The notes: generated from the sequence alone by a model not told the origin. A stretch of 64,000 bases of DNA from Oryzias latipes (GCF_002234675.1 NC_019864.2:16881582-16945581); one strand, 5' to 3'. Positions 1-24,081 are shown, counted from the stretch's first letter. A program made the numbers and translations.

Positions 1-830
1 CAGATTTCTATTGACCATTTTTACATTAATCGATTTTTTTAAATCAAACAAAAGCAGGAAGATCTGAGAAGAAAGAAAAACGTTGTGCAGATCAAAGCTG
101 CATTTCCGATATGTATGTTAAGTGTTGCATGAAGGTAAACAGCTGAGTCTGACGCAGACTAAATGGTGCCGTCTTCCACCAGCTGCTTCCTTCATATGGG
201 AGACAAAGGGAGGGTGTGGCCGCCTCCTGCAGACAGCCCGGTCGAAGGCTGGAAGGTGGAGCAGGCCCTCCCTGTCATTCCCTGTGTCTGCTTCGTGCTG
301 CCAGCTGGCAAACACCCCCCACCCCGCCCTTAGGCGACCCAATGGGAATATGGAATCAAAGTGACTTTGGATAATCTTTCACATAAATTTTGCACAAATA
401 GAATATAGCAAGAAGTCCTCCTGATCACATGACACCAGCTAATCCCTGGACGCCATCTGGTTTTTGTTGCCTCAGTGAGGCAGGCTCTGACCGAGCCGTC
501 CCCCCCCCCCCACACACACACACACACACGCGGCTGCGTCATCTATTTAATATCCACGCCGACGGCCGCACTTTATGCTTGGGTTTATATTTAGACGCTG
601 TTATGGAGCCGTTGTAGCCTGAGCCACGTGTAAGCTCAAAACGTGAGAAAGGTACTCCGGATAATTCTCTCCCCTCCTCACACACAACGGAGCGCAGGCT
701 GTGCTCCTCTGCCCTCTGAACATTTCCTGCTTGATGGAGAGATCACATGTCTAGTAGACGGGGAAAGCTCAGAGCTGCCTAAAACGCCACCATTTCTCAC
801 TCTTTTTGTTTTGCTTCTCCTTTTTTTCAG
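1..830. other. Intronic sequence upstream of the first recognised exon
   Basis: No convincing coding exon was seen here. The stretch is probably an intron of the plus-strand gene whose exon begins at 831, because it ends in a pyrimidine-rich tract followed by CAG at 828-830. A C-run followed by a CA microsatellite lies at about 500-530. Confidence 0.4.
500..530. repeat. Poly-C / (CA)n microsatellite
   Basis: A run of C followed by about nine CA units. Similar C-run plus CA-run composites recur at about 7000-7034, and a CA-rich stretch at 38967-38996. Confidence 0.85.
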
Positions 831-2099
831 AGAGAAATACGTTGATATCATCCTCAAAATGGAGGAAATGCTGAAGAGCTGGTTCCCCAACGTCAAACTC
901 CAGGAGCAGGTCACCGTCACCCCGACAGAGGAAGCCGTTCTCAGCAAGAGGCTTAAGGTAAAGTTGTAAGACGGAGGCGGCGGCGTTGTGTAACCCCCCC
1001 CCCCAGATCCGCCCTAGCTACAGCCGTGCAGCAATGACGCGGTCAAAGAGCGACAAAAATACACTTTATCATCAAATCACAGGGCTGTGGAGAGGGAAAG
1101 GAGGGGATTAAAGGTTATTTTTACTGCGGGCTCAGGTTCTCTGGGAACAATGTGAGAGTAGAAAAGGTAAGTTTGGAGGAGGAGCATGGAAACAGGGAGG
1201 TCAGGAAATGTTCCAGAGCATTCCTTTGTGTCTTATCAGCAGGGATTTAAATCGGAGGCTAATCCCTACTTGCACAGAAAAACATGTCAGTATTTAAATA
1301 CTTTAGATTATATCTACATGTTTACAAAAAGTAGCTATAACACAAAAAGATGAAAACTTGACTTTTAATGATGCTTCTTTGTGTTGTTTCCCATGAATCG
1401 TCTTTTTTTTCTGGGTTGGAATCTAAAAAATACTCTTAATAATAAATGACACAAGCATTTTAAAATTACAAATTTTGTGGGAGGCGTTTACTGGCAACAA
1501 TTTCACACATTTTATTAAAGAAAACTGATTTGTTTGTTTTTGTTTCGACTCATCTTTCAGTGCTTCTGTATGTAAGGAAAGTGTGTACTTGGATTTCTCC
1601 CTTCAGAAAATTTCTATAGGTTATTAGAAGAATATACATTTTCTGAGTAGACGGTTTCTGATTGATGGATTTCCAAACAGCTGACATTGAGTGTGGTTTC
1701 TGTCTTTTCCACCAGCTTTCTCCAATGACCTGCACAGCAGCCATAAGCCCCGCCTCTGCCGGTGATTCTGCAGCCAACGCCAAACTCCTGAGCGTCACGG
1801 ACCTGACTCCACCTGAGGCCTACTCCGCCAACAACCTGAAATGGCTTCACACATCACCCATCTGCTCCCCCGTGGCAGAGCAGGCCCAGGCTGGTCCCAG
1901 GCAGCTGCCGCCGCTCAGAGACAGAGACCTAACGCAGGACAGCGCCGTGTCCTCAAGCACGGACGGCCTCACAAAGACAGAAGCTGTGCCCCGAGGCCCT
2001 CTGCCAGGCAAAATCAACGCACCCTGCCTGGAGAGGCTCCTCAAATCCACGGACAGCATCATCACACGCAGGGGCAGGAGCGACCTCAGTTGGTCTTAG
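831..2099 (+). CDS. Unrecognised gene, last two coding exons
   Basis: Two exons join in frame. Exon A is 831-957, preceded by a strong pyrimidine tract plus CAG and followed by AAG|GTAAAG. Exon B is 1716-2099, preceded by TTTTCCACCAG and ending in TAG at 2097-2099. Exon A starts with the last base of a split codon and both sides of the 957/1716 junction are phase 0, so the frame stays open across it. The encoded tail of about 170 residues begins with a charged, possibly helical segment (EKYVDIILKMEEMLKSWFP). It continues as a Ser/Pro/Thr-rich region with a short hydrophobic-aromatic motif (NNLKWLHTSP) and ends in a basic segment, RRGRSDLSWS. No domain was recognised. The upstream exons lie outside the window. 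The splice structure makes a real gene likely; its function is unknown. Confidence 0.72.
958..1715 (+). other. Last intron of the unrecognised gene
   Basis: A GT..AG intron of about 0.76 kb between the two exons above. It is AT-rich after a short C-run near 996. No repeat or regulatory element was recognised. Confidence 0.6.
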
Positions 2100-2439
2100 T
2101 CCACGAGGAGGGCCGGGCGTCCAGACTCGGCCCCGTCTTCACCGCGCCCAGGTTCTCATTCCAGCCGTCGGGACAGACGGGAGCCTTTAAAAGGGAGAAC
2201 ACAGATTTCTCTTCAGCGTGGAACAAACAAAAACGCAGCAGCACGCCCTTTCCCGACGTGACAGCGCACCCTCCTTTTCCGTTTGCACTCTTGAGGTGGA
2301 CACGCCAGATCGGGGAAGGAGAAATTCTACCCGTCAACCGGATTAAGTATTGACACAAGCAAATCGTCCCCTGCAGCTTTTCAGTATCCGTGACCCCAAC
2401 CTGCAGAGGGGGTTCCAGCTAGAAGGAAGGATTTCCAGT

Positions 2440-2466
2440 CCCCCCCCCCCCCCCCCCCCCCCCCCC
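2440..2466. repeat. Poly-C tract (27 bp)
   Basis: Uninterrupted run of C. On the complementary strand it is a G-run and could form unusual structure. Tract length is prone to sequencing and assembly error. Confidence 0.9.
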
Positions 2467-2836
2467 ATCACTTCCCTGCTTTCTTCGCAACTCCATTTCT
2501 TAAGTTTATGATGTGACTGTTACCCATTTCTATCCTTTTATTGATGCGTCTTTTTGGTACAACTGTTCTACCTCAGCGAGCACCACGTCATGGGTAGTGT
2601 GTAGGAATGTGAAACGCTAAACTCTTCAAATCTGGACCCCCCCTCACCAGATCCAGCCAAACGGCCTCCAACCGCAGGGCGCACTGTACAAACAAGGAGG
2701 ATGCTCTCTCCATGGGGACGCTCTCACGGCCTGACTGGTGCCATTGTAAAGAATGTCAACTGCATATTTGTTTCGAAGTCTCCCAGCGGAAGGCAAACCG
2801 TGCCTGTAACGTCAAGCTGTGCCTGTAAGCCGGTTC

Positions 2837-2842
2837 AATAAA
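2837..2842 (+). terminator. Poly(A) signal AATAAA
   Basis: Canonical hexamer about 740 bp downstream of the stop codon of the plus-strand gene ending at 2099. Confidence 0.45.
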
Positions 2843-2860
2843 AAAGAAACAGAAAGAGAA

Positions 2861-3837
2861 GCATTTCAGAGTACCTGCTCCTCGGTGGGATGTACAAATC
2901 AGGAATTTTCACTCTCCTGCCACTTTCCTGTGTCAATTAAATTATTTCGATTTGCCAACTACTTTCTGTGGTGGAGTAGAACAAGTACTATTACTTTCTG
3001 TTTTTGCCACAGAGCCGGACAGTGTGTTCGAGCGACAGACTGAGGTGTTTCTATGTGTAAATCTTAACGAAAACGTTGTCAGTTTACCCTGAAAAGTGGC
3101 CTTTATCGTGTGAAATTTTATACTTTCGAAATAAATGTGGTTATATTTGTTTGATGCAAACCTGCTCAATTATTATTATTTTGCTGTACATTTTGCAATT
3201 TGTGTTTATTTTAATGAAAAAAAAGTGACACAGGGTGTGAAGATTCCTTTATTTTTTTGACTAAAAGCAGTTTCTCCAAACCATTTTTGTTGAGTATCGC
3301 AGTATTTTTTTGGAAAGTTCTGTGGGATTACTTTCACACTTGGAGTAATTATCTGGTGGGCTGACAGGGTTCACTTGGAGAGAACTTACTTCCTGAAGGA
3401 CAATACGATATATCGATTCTGAGGCAGGGTGTCATTTCCAGGAGCTCAGCTCTGCTGTGCAAAGTAAAAAAAAAAAAAAAAGCTTTTAAAAGGAAAAATC
3501 AAATGTACCAGATCAGTATCACTTCACATTTCTCAGAAACAAAGTTGTCACGTTGCGCGTTTGCAGACAAACGTCTCTTTTAAGTTTGAGAGTGAAAGGC
3601 ATGCTTTTGTTTTGAAGGATCATTCCAGAATAATGCATTTATGATTGCATTTTTTTTCTACACAGCAACAGCCTATAACTCAATTAATGAATACTGGGCT
3701 TTGAAGGCAATAAATCAGAAATAGATAACAGAGTAAGTTATTGCCCAAGGTTGAATACCGCCACCTGTTGGCGAAAATGCGCATTGCAGTCATGTAGTTT
3801 TGCGGGACTACTGTTAGGCACATGTTATAAAATGTGT
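2861..3837. other. Intergenic sequence
   Basis: AT-rich, with an A-run at about 3466-3481. No coding exon or recognisable repeat was seen. An alternative AATAAA for the upstream gene lies at about 3130. Confidence 0.5.
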
Positions 3838-3841
3838 TTAA

Positions 3842-4044
3842 CCCTTGTGCTATCCTAGGCACTTTAACATTGGGAGTTGGGTCATCTAGACCCACTAGAC
3901 AGTGCGCTGAACTTTTTTCTTCAATGATTTGTGATCTTCACTGGTGTCCATGGATTACATGAAATCCTCTTCACCTTTATCCACCTTTGTCATGGTAGGG
4001 AGAACACGTCAATGTAAGGATGGGGTGATAGGATAGTACAAGGG
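3842..4044. mobile_element. piggyBac-type MITE (TTAA target site)
   Basis: The segment is bounded by TTAA at 3838-3841 and at 4045-4048. It begins CCCTTGTGCTATCCTA and ends with the inverted counterpart (reverse complement CCCTTGTACTATCCTA). A TTAA duplication plus CCY-type inverted ends is the hallmark of piggyBac. At about 203 bp it has no transposase, so it is non-autonomous. Just inside the left end is the palindromic core GGGTCATCTAGACCC. A larger element with the same type of ends lies at 37728-39277. Confidence 0.8.
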
Positions 4045-4048
4045 TTAA

Positions 4049-4869
4049 ATGGGTTAACTTTAGAATGGCTTTAAAGTCTCCTTTTTTAGATCAGTTTATT
4101 TCAGACTCAGTTTTTTTGCTCCGGTGCAGCAGCTGTGACCTCTTTCTGGTACCTTCCATGTCAGACATTGATGGATTCAGCTTTGTAGCTCTTAAAAAGA
4201 TTAAACTGTGTTTCATTATTGGTAAATGTTAATGGTTTCTGAACATTGGTTAATGTTCAGAAAGATTAAAACGGATGTTTCTGTGAGTTTAAAAGTAAAT
4301 AGCCTTCCTTATTTTTTTGTTTTCTGGTTTCTCTGAATTACATAATGCAGTCACGTGTGCCATTCCCAGATTAAAAGAGCAGGGGTCAGTTCCCTGCATC
4401 GCATTGTATTGCTGTCCCAGATTGGTGAATGTCCCGTGCTCACGCGTACAGATGAGGTGACAGTATCTCTGACCAGTGACAGCTGCTACACGCTACTTTG
4501 GCTAAATGAAGCTGTAACGGTGAGGAAGAGCTGCAGAAGCATGCAGTCAGCCTTTTGTAAGAGTTCAATAAAAAAAAAAACATGCCATTGCAGAGCACTC
4601 TACTGCAGAAAAAAATAAATAAAAAGGGATACTGTCAAGGCAGAATCATGCACAGATCACAAACATTTTAAAGAAAAAAAATCCTAACACATGAATTAAC
4701 ACCAGCCTTAAATTTTTTTAAATAAATTCTGAGACAAAAAAAAAACAAATTGGTGGCATCAGGCCTGAACACGTAGCATTGCAAACGTGACAGAGAATTG
4801 CATTTTAAAGGTGTCTAAAGGGTCGTGCTTCAGAAAATTAATTGATGTCGCCTTTCCTTTTGCTTCCAG
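4049..4869. other. Intergenic sequence with one exon-like segment
   Basis: Mostly AT-rich. The segment 4421-4519 has good splice signals on both sides (GCTGTCCCAG before, ACG|GTGAGG after) and is open for 33 codons only in phase 0. That does not fit the phase-2 start of the next candidate exon at 4870, so it is not called. Confidence 0.3.
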
Positions 4870-6305
4870 TGACAAAGACGTGGGCAAATCTACAAAGACT
4901 AATAAATACCAGAAACCTGCAGATGAGGAGCTTTTGTTAAAAGCATTTAAAGGCAAGCAGGAGCTGAAAAAAATGGAAGAACAGGTCCAAATTTTCAGGT
5001 AAAAAGGGAAGGATAAAAGGCCTTTTTTGTCTCCTTAACCTTTCTCTCAGCGGTAATTGGCCTTCTTTTATGTGTAAAAATGACAAGGGCCTAAATTGCA
5101 ACTATGGCAGTCTTCACTCTCCAGCAGCTATTTATGTACTGTACTGTCTGGAAAAAGCTAACATTAGCTAACACCCATTTTAATACCTGGGTTGGATTGT
5201 GCACTTTGCAGAGCGACACCTAATTGGTACCTATGGGGCATAAAGGGAAAATAATTGCTGCATTTTCTTTAAAAGTCTTTACTCTGCTGTGAAGTTTCAG
5301 TCCAACTTTAAAATTATCTACATTCTGTTGAAGGTTTTCACTTTTAAAGTATTTTTTTTCTTAATTTGCCACATGTCATATTTGATTTACCTTTCAAAAA
5401 TAGAGGAAAAGAGTTTGTCCTGCAATAAAATAAATCAAAATATTATGAATAACCTTTAAATCCTGCAAAAGCCAGAAACTGCCTGATTTTCACGCGATGG
5501 GCTACAAGTGACACATTCACCCTGCAGAGATAACAGTCCCATCTGTCAGGGAGCTGAGTACCTTTAATTAAGAGACTAGTGAACTGAAAAAATGCCCCAC
5601 TCAATTATTAGTGGAGTGGGTTACGCAAATGATGAAGCAGCCGTTTCCACCCGCAGCTGATTCTCCCTGGGAGTAAAGGAGACGGAGAGGAAATGTGCAG
5701 GTCAACCTGGCCTGATGACCTTCTAGAACATCCGTATCGATGACTGACTGTCTGTCTGTCTCGTCGGTTCAGTACAGAAGAATTGATTTTGCCGTTTCCG
5801 ATAGGTTATTTGTAGCGCTTTCAAGGGGGAGGAACGTCATTCAACCAGCAAAAGGAAGACTTCACTGTTGCTTTGGCCAAACATACATTAAAAGAATCTT
5901 TAGAATTTGGGGGGTTTATTTTATTTAAACTCAAACATTTATTAGAATGGAATGAGAAGAATGATTATGATGTAAAAATCTAGATCCCACTCAGATGACA
6001 ATTGCTGATAAACATTCAACACATTATTTCACTTTGTAGGAACTGGGTCATAAAATAATTAAACAAAAAATGAGGAAATGGATGCATGAGTCATGGCGCT
6101 TCAGCAGCATGTTGGCAGTCTGTTTACACTCATCAAAAGGAATTATTGTTACATTCTTTCTCCTTTTCACTGCAAAGTCTCCTTGATCCAAGTTTAGCCC
6201 ACAGTGCAAACTACAGCTCGTAGATTTATTTGTCTGCACTTTTTCAGGATTCAGGATATCAAAGACTCAGGTGCAGTTTCTGGAAAAAGGCCATCATTAA
6301 TCCAG
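4870..6305 (+). CDS. Two candidate exons of an unidentified plus-strand transcript
   Basis: Exon 4870-4998 follows CCTTTTGCTTCCAG and ends CAG|GTAAAA. It encodes a lysine/glutamate-rich, helix-like stretch (EELLLKAFKGKQELKKMEEQ) that could be a coiled coil. Exon 6248-6305 follows CACTTTTTCAG and ends CAG|GTAATG. The first exon ends with two bases of a codon and the second supplies the third, after which it stays open for 19 more codons and ends in phase 0. Splice sites and reading frame therefore agree. No start exon and no certain downstream exon was found, and I do not recognise the protein. These could be internal exons of a small gene, a lineage-specific transcript or a relic. Confidence 0.35.
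4999..6247. other. Putative intron / intergenic
   Basis: No coding or repeat feature was recognised. A short stem-loop sequence, CCCCACTCAATTATTAGTGG, lies at about 5594. Confidence 0.35.
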
Positions 6306-6948
6306 GTAATGTAGTGTTAAAGGAGCAGAAAAGGTCATTATGGGATTTGAAGCATTCCATCAATGGCAAACTAACTCAAAAAGGAAACTATCCATAAACT
6401 ATATGTATGGAAACTAACCGGAAGGATTTTGTAATGTGTGAAAACATTTTTTGACCAAATTTTTGTGATGTCTGCTACATTTCTCTAAAATACTGTCTAA
6501 TATTATTCATAAACTGAAATATCATGAGACTGTAACTCATGAAGAGGATAATGGATATTTTTCTGATGAGAAACACTGAATAGTTCACTGTTAAACTTGC
6601 AATTCATCAAACCCCATTCAACACTTTTTCATTTAACATTGACAAAAGTTATGCAATAAAAACCGCCAAAGCCTTCAACTAATGACAAACCATAACCACA
6701 GTTTTTGAGCAAAGGGGGCTGAGACAAAACTTCTTCTCAAGAAAGAGTTGCAAAAATTTAAAGTGAAATTACTCTGGTAGAAAACTAGGAATCTAATTAG
6801 TTACTGGAGGAAAAGAAAAAAAAACATTCTGTTAACAGTACAGAGTTAGTTTTGTGTAACAATTGAATCTATTTTTATTATAGTTTGACTTAAGTAAGTA
6901 AATGTAAGTTGTTACTACCCATCTCCTTCTGTACTTGATGATTTAAAG

Positions 6949-8617
6949 CAGTACTTCTCAATTATTTTTTGCAGGGTCCTTCCTGGGAAAAAGAAATTGC
7001 CCCCCCCCCCCCCCCCCCCCCACACACACACACAAACAAACACACAACACAAACTGGTCGCGGTGACCATAAATAAGATCAGTATCTATAAAAATTGTGT
7101 AAATATACCTACAATTTTATCTTTTAACATTAACAAAAGAAAAAAGCTAAATAAATCGACTTTCAACAAATATTACCTTTATTTTGCCACACAGAAACCC
7201 TGTTATAGTCTAAAAGTGCTTAAAGTGCCTGAAATGAACAAATCTGTCAGTCCTTATTTAAACTAGAAACATTTTGACCAACTGAACCATTTGATGCTGA
7301 GAAAATTAAATCAATAAATAATATTAAATGTAAATTGATCTGAAACATCAGCAGCAGCACCAATATATTTAACGTTTTATAACTGAAGAAATAGGTAATA
7401 AACATCGTGCTGATTTTTTTCCTAAGTGATCGAACGATTGTTTATTTATGATCTTAAACAGCTGATTTCAAAAAGTGCAGCAGTTTTTACTGCATTACCT
7501 GCTGTCTTTATGCCAAATACTGAAACAAACTAAACGACAGGCACACGCAAAGAATACATTTATATGGAAAATAAAGACACGTCATAAAAATGTCTACAAC
7601 AGTTCATAAAGAATGACATTATTAGAATGAGCTGAGTAATCTAAAGGCACGTCATGATCCTGGTTTTGCGCAACAGAGGCTGCGCTCCGTGCACCGTTCC
7701 ACCTGGCAGCCTGAGCCCACTACCCCTCCCCTTTTTATTCCCACAGACAGGAGCAGCTGCAGGGACGCATATTCAGGTTTCAGGCTGTTTCAAACTCTGA
7801 AATAACAGATAATGGTACACCAATAGTGGCGCAGATTTTTTTTCCAAGCACTGAGCTGCTGCCGGTGTTGGTACCAAAACCATTCGGCCTGCAACAACTG
7901 TTCGGGGTCCTTCAGGGTCCTGGGACTACTGCTGACGTCACATTATGTGATTGTCTGTCCGTTGATCCAATGACATATCAGATGGTGATAGGTTTGGACA
8001 AATTACTATACTACCATAGAAGAAGATATTGTGCTGTCCGTTGTAAACATACAACGAAACAGTCGAGAATATCTTCTAAACATGCTTTTATTATTGTGAT
8101 TATTATTAAGTGCAATGCAACCAAATAGACTGCCGTCCGAATCCTTCTCCGGACCGCACACCGTAACAAAGCACCTTCCCTGCCTGCAAACACGAAGCTA
8201 CGAGACTCCAGTTGCTCTGCTCAGACATGTTAGCTTGTGTGGAGCAGAAGGTTCATTCTAACAGCCACAGATCTACCGGTATTTACAAAGTGGGTTGTGG
8301 CAAAGTCTCTACATAAACACTATAAAGAATAATGTCAGAAACAACTAATGAGGGAAAAGAACTTTAGGTTACAAAAGGAAACGTGAAATTGCAAGCAGAT
8401 CTTGACACTACTCAGTTTGTCCAAATGGGGTTACCGTAGTGTGACGTTATCTTCAGTCAAAAGGACCCCGAACGGTTATTGCAGGCCGAATGGTAATGGT
8501 ACCTATATCACCACCGCCCCCGTCAAATTTGCGCCCTGGGAAATTGCCTGTATTGCCTATGCCTAAAACCGCCACTAGTCTGCGCCCCCCTGGCATCGCA
8601 TCATTTGAGAAGCACTG
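6949..8617. mobile_element. hAT-type DNA transposon, non-autonomous
   Basis: The left end CAGTACTTCTCAA at 6949 matches the inverted right end (reverse complement CAGTGCTTCTCAA) finishing at 8617. The flanks form an 8-bp target duplication with one mismatch: ATTTAAAG at 6941-6948 and ATTTACAG at 8618-8625. CAG-starting ends and 8-bp duplications are typical of hAT elements. No transposase frame is visible. The interior holds a C-run/CA-run (about 7000-7034) and a nested inverted repeat at 7870-8503. Near the right end, the complement reads AGTGGCGGTTTTAGGC, which resembles the terminus of another hAT family, so nested insertion is likely. Confidence 0.78.
7870..8503. repeat. Nested inverted-repeat element inside the hAT
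   Basis: The left arm 7870-7910 begins GGTACCAAAACCATTCGG. The right arm 8463-8503 is its imperfect reverse complement (GGTACCATTACCATTCGG on the other strand). The similarity continues inward through a GACGTCAC-type motif on both sides. The arms are about 40 bp with a few mismatches and enclose about 550 bp with no coding potential. No clear target duplication was found, so the superfamily is unassigned. Confidence 0.65.
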
Positions 8618-8625
8618 ATTTACAG

Positions 8626-9275
8626 AAAACAGTTGGCTCTCTATTTTTTTTTTTTTTTTTGAAAAGTCCAGTAAACAAGAAAAAAGCTAAACCAGATTAA
8701 AGGCAGAACAAAATTAAAAACAACAGTAAAAGGTTTTAAAGTTGTATAAGGCCAAACATGAGGTGAAGGTCAGAAATGCAATGATCCAAACATTAATCCC
8801 AATTGTGGATGAAGAAGTATACGTTTGCCAAATAGTGCCAAATTTTTCAGCTTAAATCCCAATTGAAATGAAAGGTTTGTTTATTCACCTGACCTGCTTT
8901 GCATAAAAAAGAGGACCTTTTTACTCCCCATATTGTGATGATGAACACCTGTAACCTTTCTGTGTCTTATTGTGCAGATCCAGCAATGCATGTTTCAGGG
9001 AATAAAGCACAGGCGTGAATGAGATCACTGGCAGAAACACGACTCGACATATCAAGAGCACAGGGCACCACCCCTCCTTCATTCTGCCTGCCCCATTAAG
9101 TATTATTTCCAAGAATAGGGGGCAGAGTGTGCTCCTGTATCCATGAATAATAAAAGCAGCCTCCAGAAGCTCATTTCCAAAGAGTGATCTTCAAACTGAA
9201 GTAAGGCCTAATGATCACACAGATAAAGTGGGAGGCTGACGTGCATGATTAATGTCTCAAGGTCTGTTTCTCCAG
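8626..9275. other. Intergenic sequence
   Basis: A T-run at about 8644-8660 follows the hAT element. Nothing else was recognised. A weak exon-like segment after TATTGTGCAG at about 8979 stops after 14 codons. Confidence 0.35.
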
Positions 9276-9384
9276 ATGCAGCTACAGCTCTGACTGCATC
9301 GGGGGCAATTTCAGGAAAATCTTGGAGCTGTTTGAGTCTCTAGAGCCCCAAGTGAATACATATTTTGAACATCAGAGACTATAA
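9276..9384 (+). CDS. Candidate terminal exon of an unidentified transcript
   Basis: Preceded by GTCTGTTTCTCCAG. After one base completing a split codon the frame is open for 35 codons and ends in TAA at 9382-9384. The peptide looks protein-like (for example NFRKILELFESLEPQV). The incoming phase would fit the end of the candidate exon at 4998 (AG plus A gives Arg) but not the end of the exon at 6305, so at least one link is missing or alternative. I do not recognise it. Confidence 0.25.
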
Positions 9385-10900
9385 AGCGCAATCTCTATGA
9401 ACATGTTTTATTTTTTAATAGGATTGATTAATTTGAAACTAACTGTTGCATTTAAGACTGCTTTAATGTGGCAAATCTTTATAGAGTTTCAGTAATATTT
9501 ATATCAGAACTTCTTTTACAGTCATTTATTTATATGTTTTAATCTTCTCAAAAATGTTATGCCCTTTTTTCTGTCACCACTAGGTGGCAATGTTGTTAAA
9601 GTAGTCACCTGTTGCCGCCAACAAAGCAATGATGTGTGCAGCGCTGTGTTTTTATTGATCCGTTTTAAGAGTAACTTTCAGATCAAAATTAATGAATTAA
9701 ATGCCACTTTTGAAGTAGAAACAGGAAAGATCTGCCGTATATCAACATGCAGCCACAATAAACAGAGGTCATTTACAGTTATGCCCCTGCACTGAGCATT
9801 TTACGCGTGACTTGTGTCCACTGTTACACAGTACAGTTTGGGGTCCTGACACATAACTGAGTCAGACGTTGCTCCAAAGACATTTGAAGGATGTGCCTTG
9901 AGGTTTCTGAAAGCAGGCCGTATTTGTATATTGGACTGGATCAAGTGTCCAATCATCCTTCCTGACATAGACCTGCTGGAATCCAGAAATCCCTCAGAAC
10001 TGATCCAATAATGCCAGCTGGGAATCAAGTTACACGAGACGCTTCGGAGTGAACTGTAACAGATAACTGGAAGGCCCGGTGTCTCACTCTGCCTCTGATA
10101 AAGCTACAAAGCACTCAGCTCTTATATCCCTGACAAATGACTGAAATATTTACATCCACCAGTTGCGTCCAACAGGCTGAGGACAGACAGTGACCCAAGT
10201 GTGCTCCTAATGTTCTGCCTTATCTCATCTGATGCCAGGAACTCACAGGCATTTGTCATTACAAAGTATTGTGTGTGCTGATGCACAAAGACTTCATGCC
10301 TATATTGTGCTGTCATCAACAAAAAAGTATCACAAGATTTTTATATTAGGTTAGAAAATTGCACCCTGGACAATATTTTCACATGAAAAGTCCTCCATTA
10401 TGAGAAAAATGCCTTAAGAACTTGTTAAAAACACCGTTTTCTTTAGAGTGGGTCTGTTCAGCACCATTAACTACCATCTTGAAAATGTGAAAAATTTACA
10501 TCTGACTTGTATAATACTATACACTGTATATGAGCTGTGAACTGATGACATCCTTCACTTAAAAAGTTTATTTTTCTTTTGTGGTGCGTTCTGCGGTCAG
10601 TCTGCAGCAAAATCGCTGTAATGAGGCTTTACTGAAGCAAAAACAAGCAAAGGATTTCTCACTGATCCTCTCAGTAATTATGACTTTTTTTTTCACCATT
10701 CGTGTATTCTGACCTACATCACGCAAGTACCAACACACTTGTTTCAGGCTAAGTCATGTTTGCAATCTGCAGTACAGAAAAGCACAAAAAGCACAAGTTA
10801 TTACAGGAATTATTCCATTTATTCATTTACTGAAATAACTTTAAATAAAGATGCACATGGTTGACCAAATATAACTTAAACACATAACTTGTTTAAAAAG
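9385..10900. other. Intergenic sequence
   Basis: Moderately AT-rich. No exon, repeat or RNA gene was recognised. Confidence 0.45.
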
Positions 10901-10901
10901 C

Positions 10902-10907
10902 TTTATT
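10902..10907 (-). terminator. Possible poly(A) signal for dapk2
   Basis: TTTATT on the plus strand reads AATAAA on the minus strand, about 0.9 kb downstream of the dapk2 stop codon. Other AATAAA-like hexamers exist nearby (about 10817), so the choice is uncertain. Confidence 0.35.
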
Positions 10908-11400
10908 ATTCAATTTTTATTTCTAAAAATAAACAGAGAGTAACAATGGGTATTAATTTACTAAACAATTTTCAGTTTACTGTTCTTACAAGTATACATA
11001 TTTCATAATAGAAAATGCTCACGCTTTCAGCTGTGATGAAAGTAGAATTGAAATTAAGATATCTGACCTATATTCAGGTTATTTACACCATAAATACCTC
11101 AATGACAGTAGAAGCTACCATCTTAAAACATAACCTCCAAAAAACAAATTCACATATAAAAAGGCTTACCGCTATGTGCGGTCTGTACAAAAAGGTTTTG
11201 GTTACTAAAAGGCATCTACATGCATTAAAAAAAGAAAAGAAAAACCTGCATCACATTTTGTAAACAGATATCTGCATATCAGCTTTAGCTAATGATTGTA
11301 GAGGCAGCTGAAGAAAGCAAGAAGAGTAAACGGCGTTTGCGCAGACGTTGCTCTGTGTTGAGCAGAAATACTTGTAAACATTTGGTTACAAAGATGACCA

Positions 11401-11432
11401 CTATTTCGCCTTCCTGCTATTTCGCCTTCCTG
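11401..11432. repeat. Tandem duplication of a 16-bp unit
   Basis: CTATTTCGCCTTCCTG is repeated twice back to back, in the probable 3' UTR of dapk2. Confidence 0.8.
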
Positions 11433-11821
11433 CTGAATGACTGGGTTTAGCAGGAATGCTTTGGAAGGCAGCATCCCTGCATGCAGCCAGCTTAAAAAAA
11501 CGGAGTCTGACTCCCGAGGACGTTTTATGTCTGCGGTGAGGAGAGGAAGCTGTTGCCACAGTTGTGCATGTGTGTGAACACACAGTGAGTTCCTGTCAGC
11601 AACAACGTGTTACTTCTTAAGCGAAGAAAAAAAAAAAAAAGTCAGATTGAGAATGCTGCCTTACAGAGATTTTTGAGTGAAGACAAAGCAAAGGCCAGAC
11701 CTAAAGTTCTGCCTTTGCTTGCTGTCACTTGAGCACATAAACAGGGATTGATTATGGAGGTGCAGGGGTGCAGTCCCCCTCTCTACACCCCTCACAGTTG
11801 GCCCGCACGGTCTCAAAGTTC

Positions 11822-24081
<12,260 letters not shown>

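Larger units (their letters stand above)
2100..2860 (+). other. Probable 3' UTR of the unrecognised gene
   Basis: Sequence between the TAG at 2097-2099 and the first good poly(A) signal, AATAAA at 2837-2842. It contains a pure C-tract at 2440-2466. A second AATAAA at about 3130-3135 could give a longer transcript. Confidence 0.5.

Noticed and set aside
4421-4519. Exon-like segment with good acceptor and donor
   Set aside because: It is open only in phase 0, which does not fit the next candidate exon (phase 2 start at 4870). No partner exon was found and the peptide is not recognisable.
8979-9023. Short open segment after TATTGTGCAG, followed by AATAAA near 9148
   Set aside because: Only 14 codons before a stop; too short to support a terminal exon.
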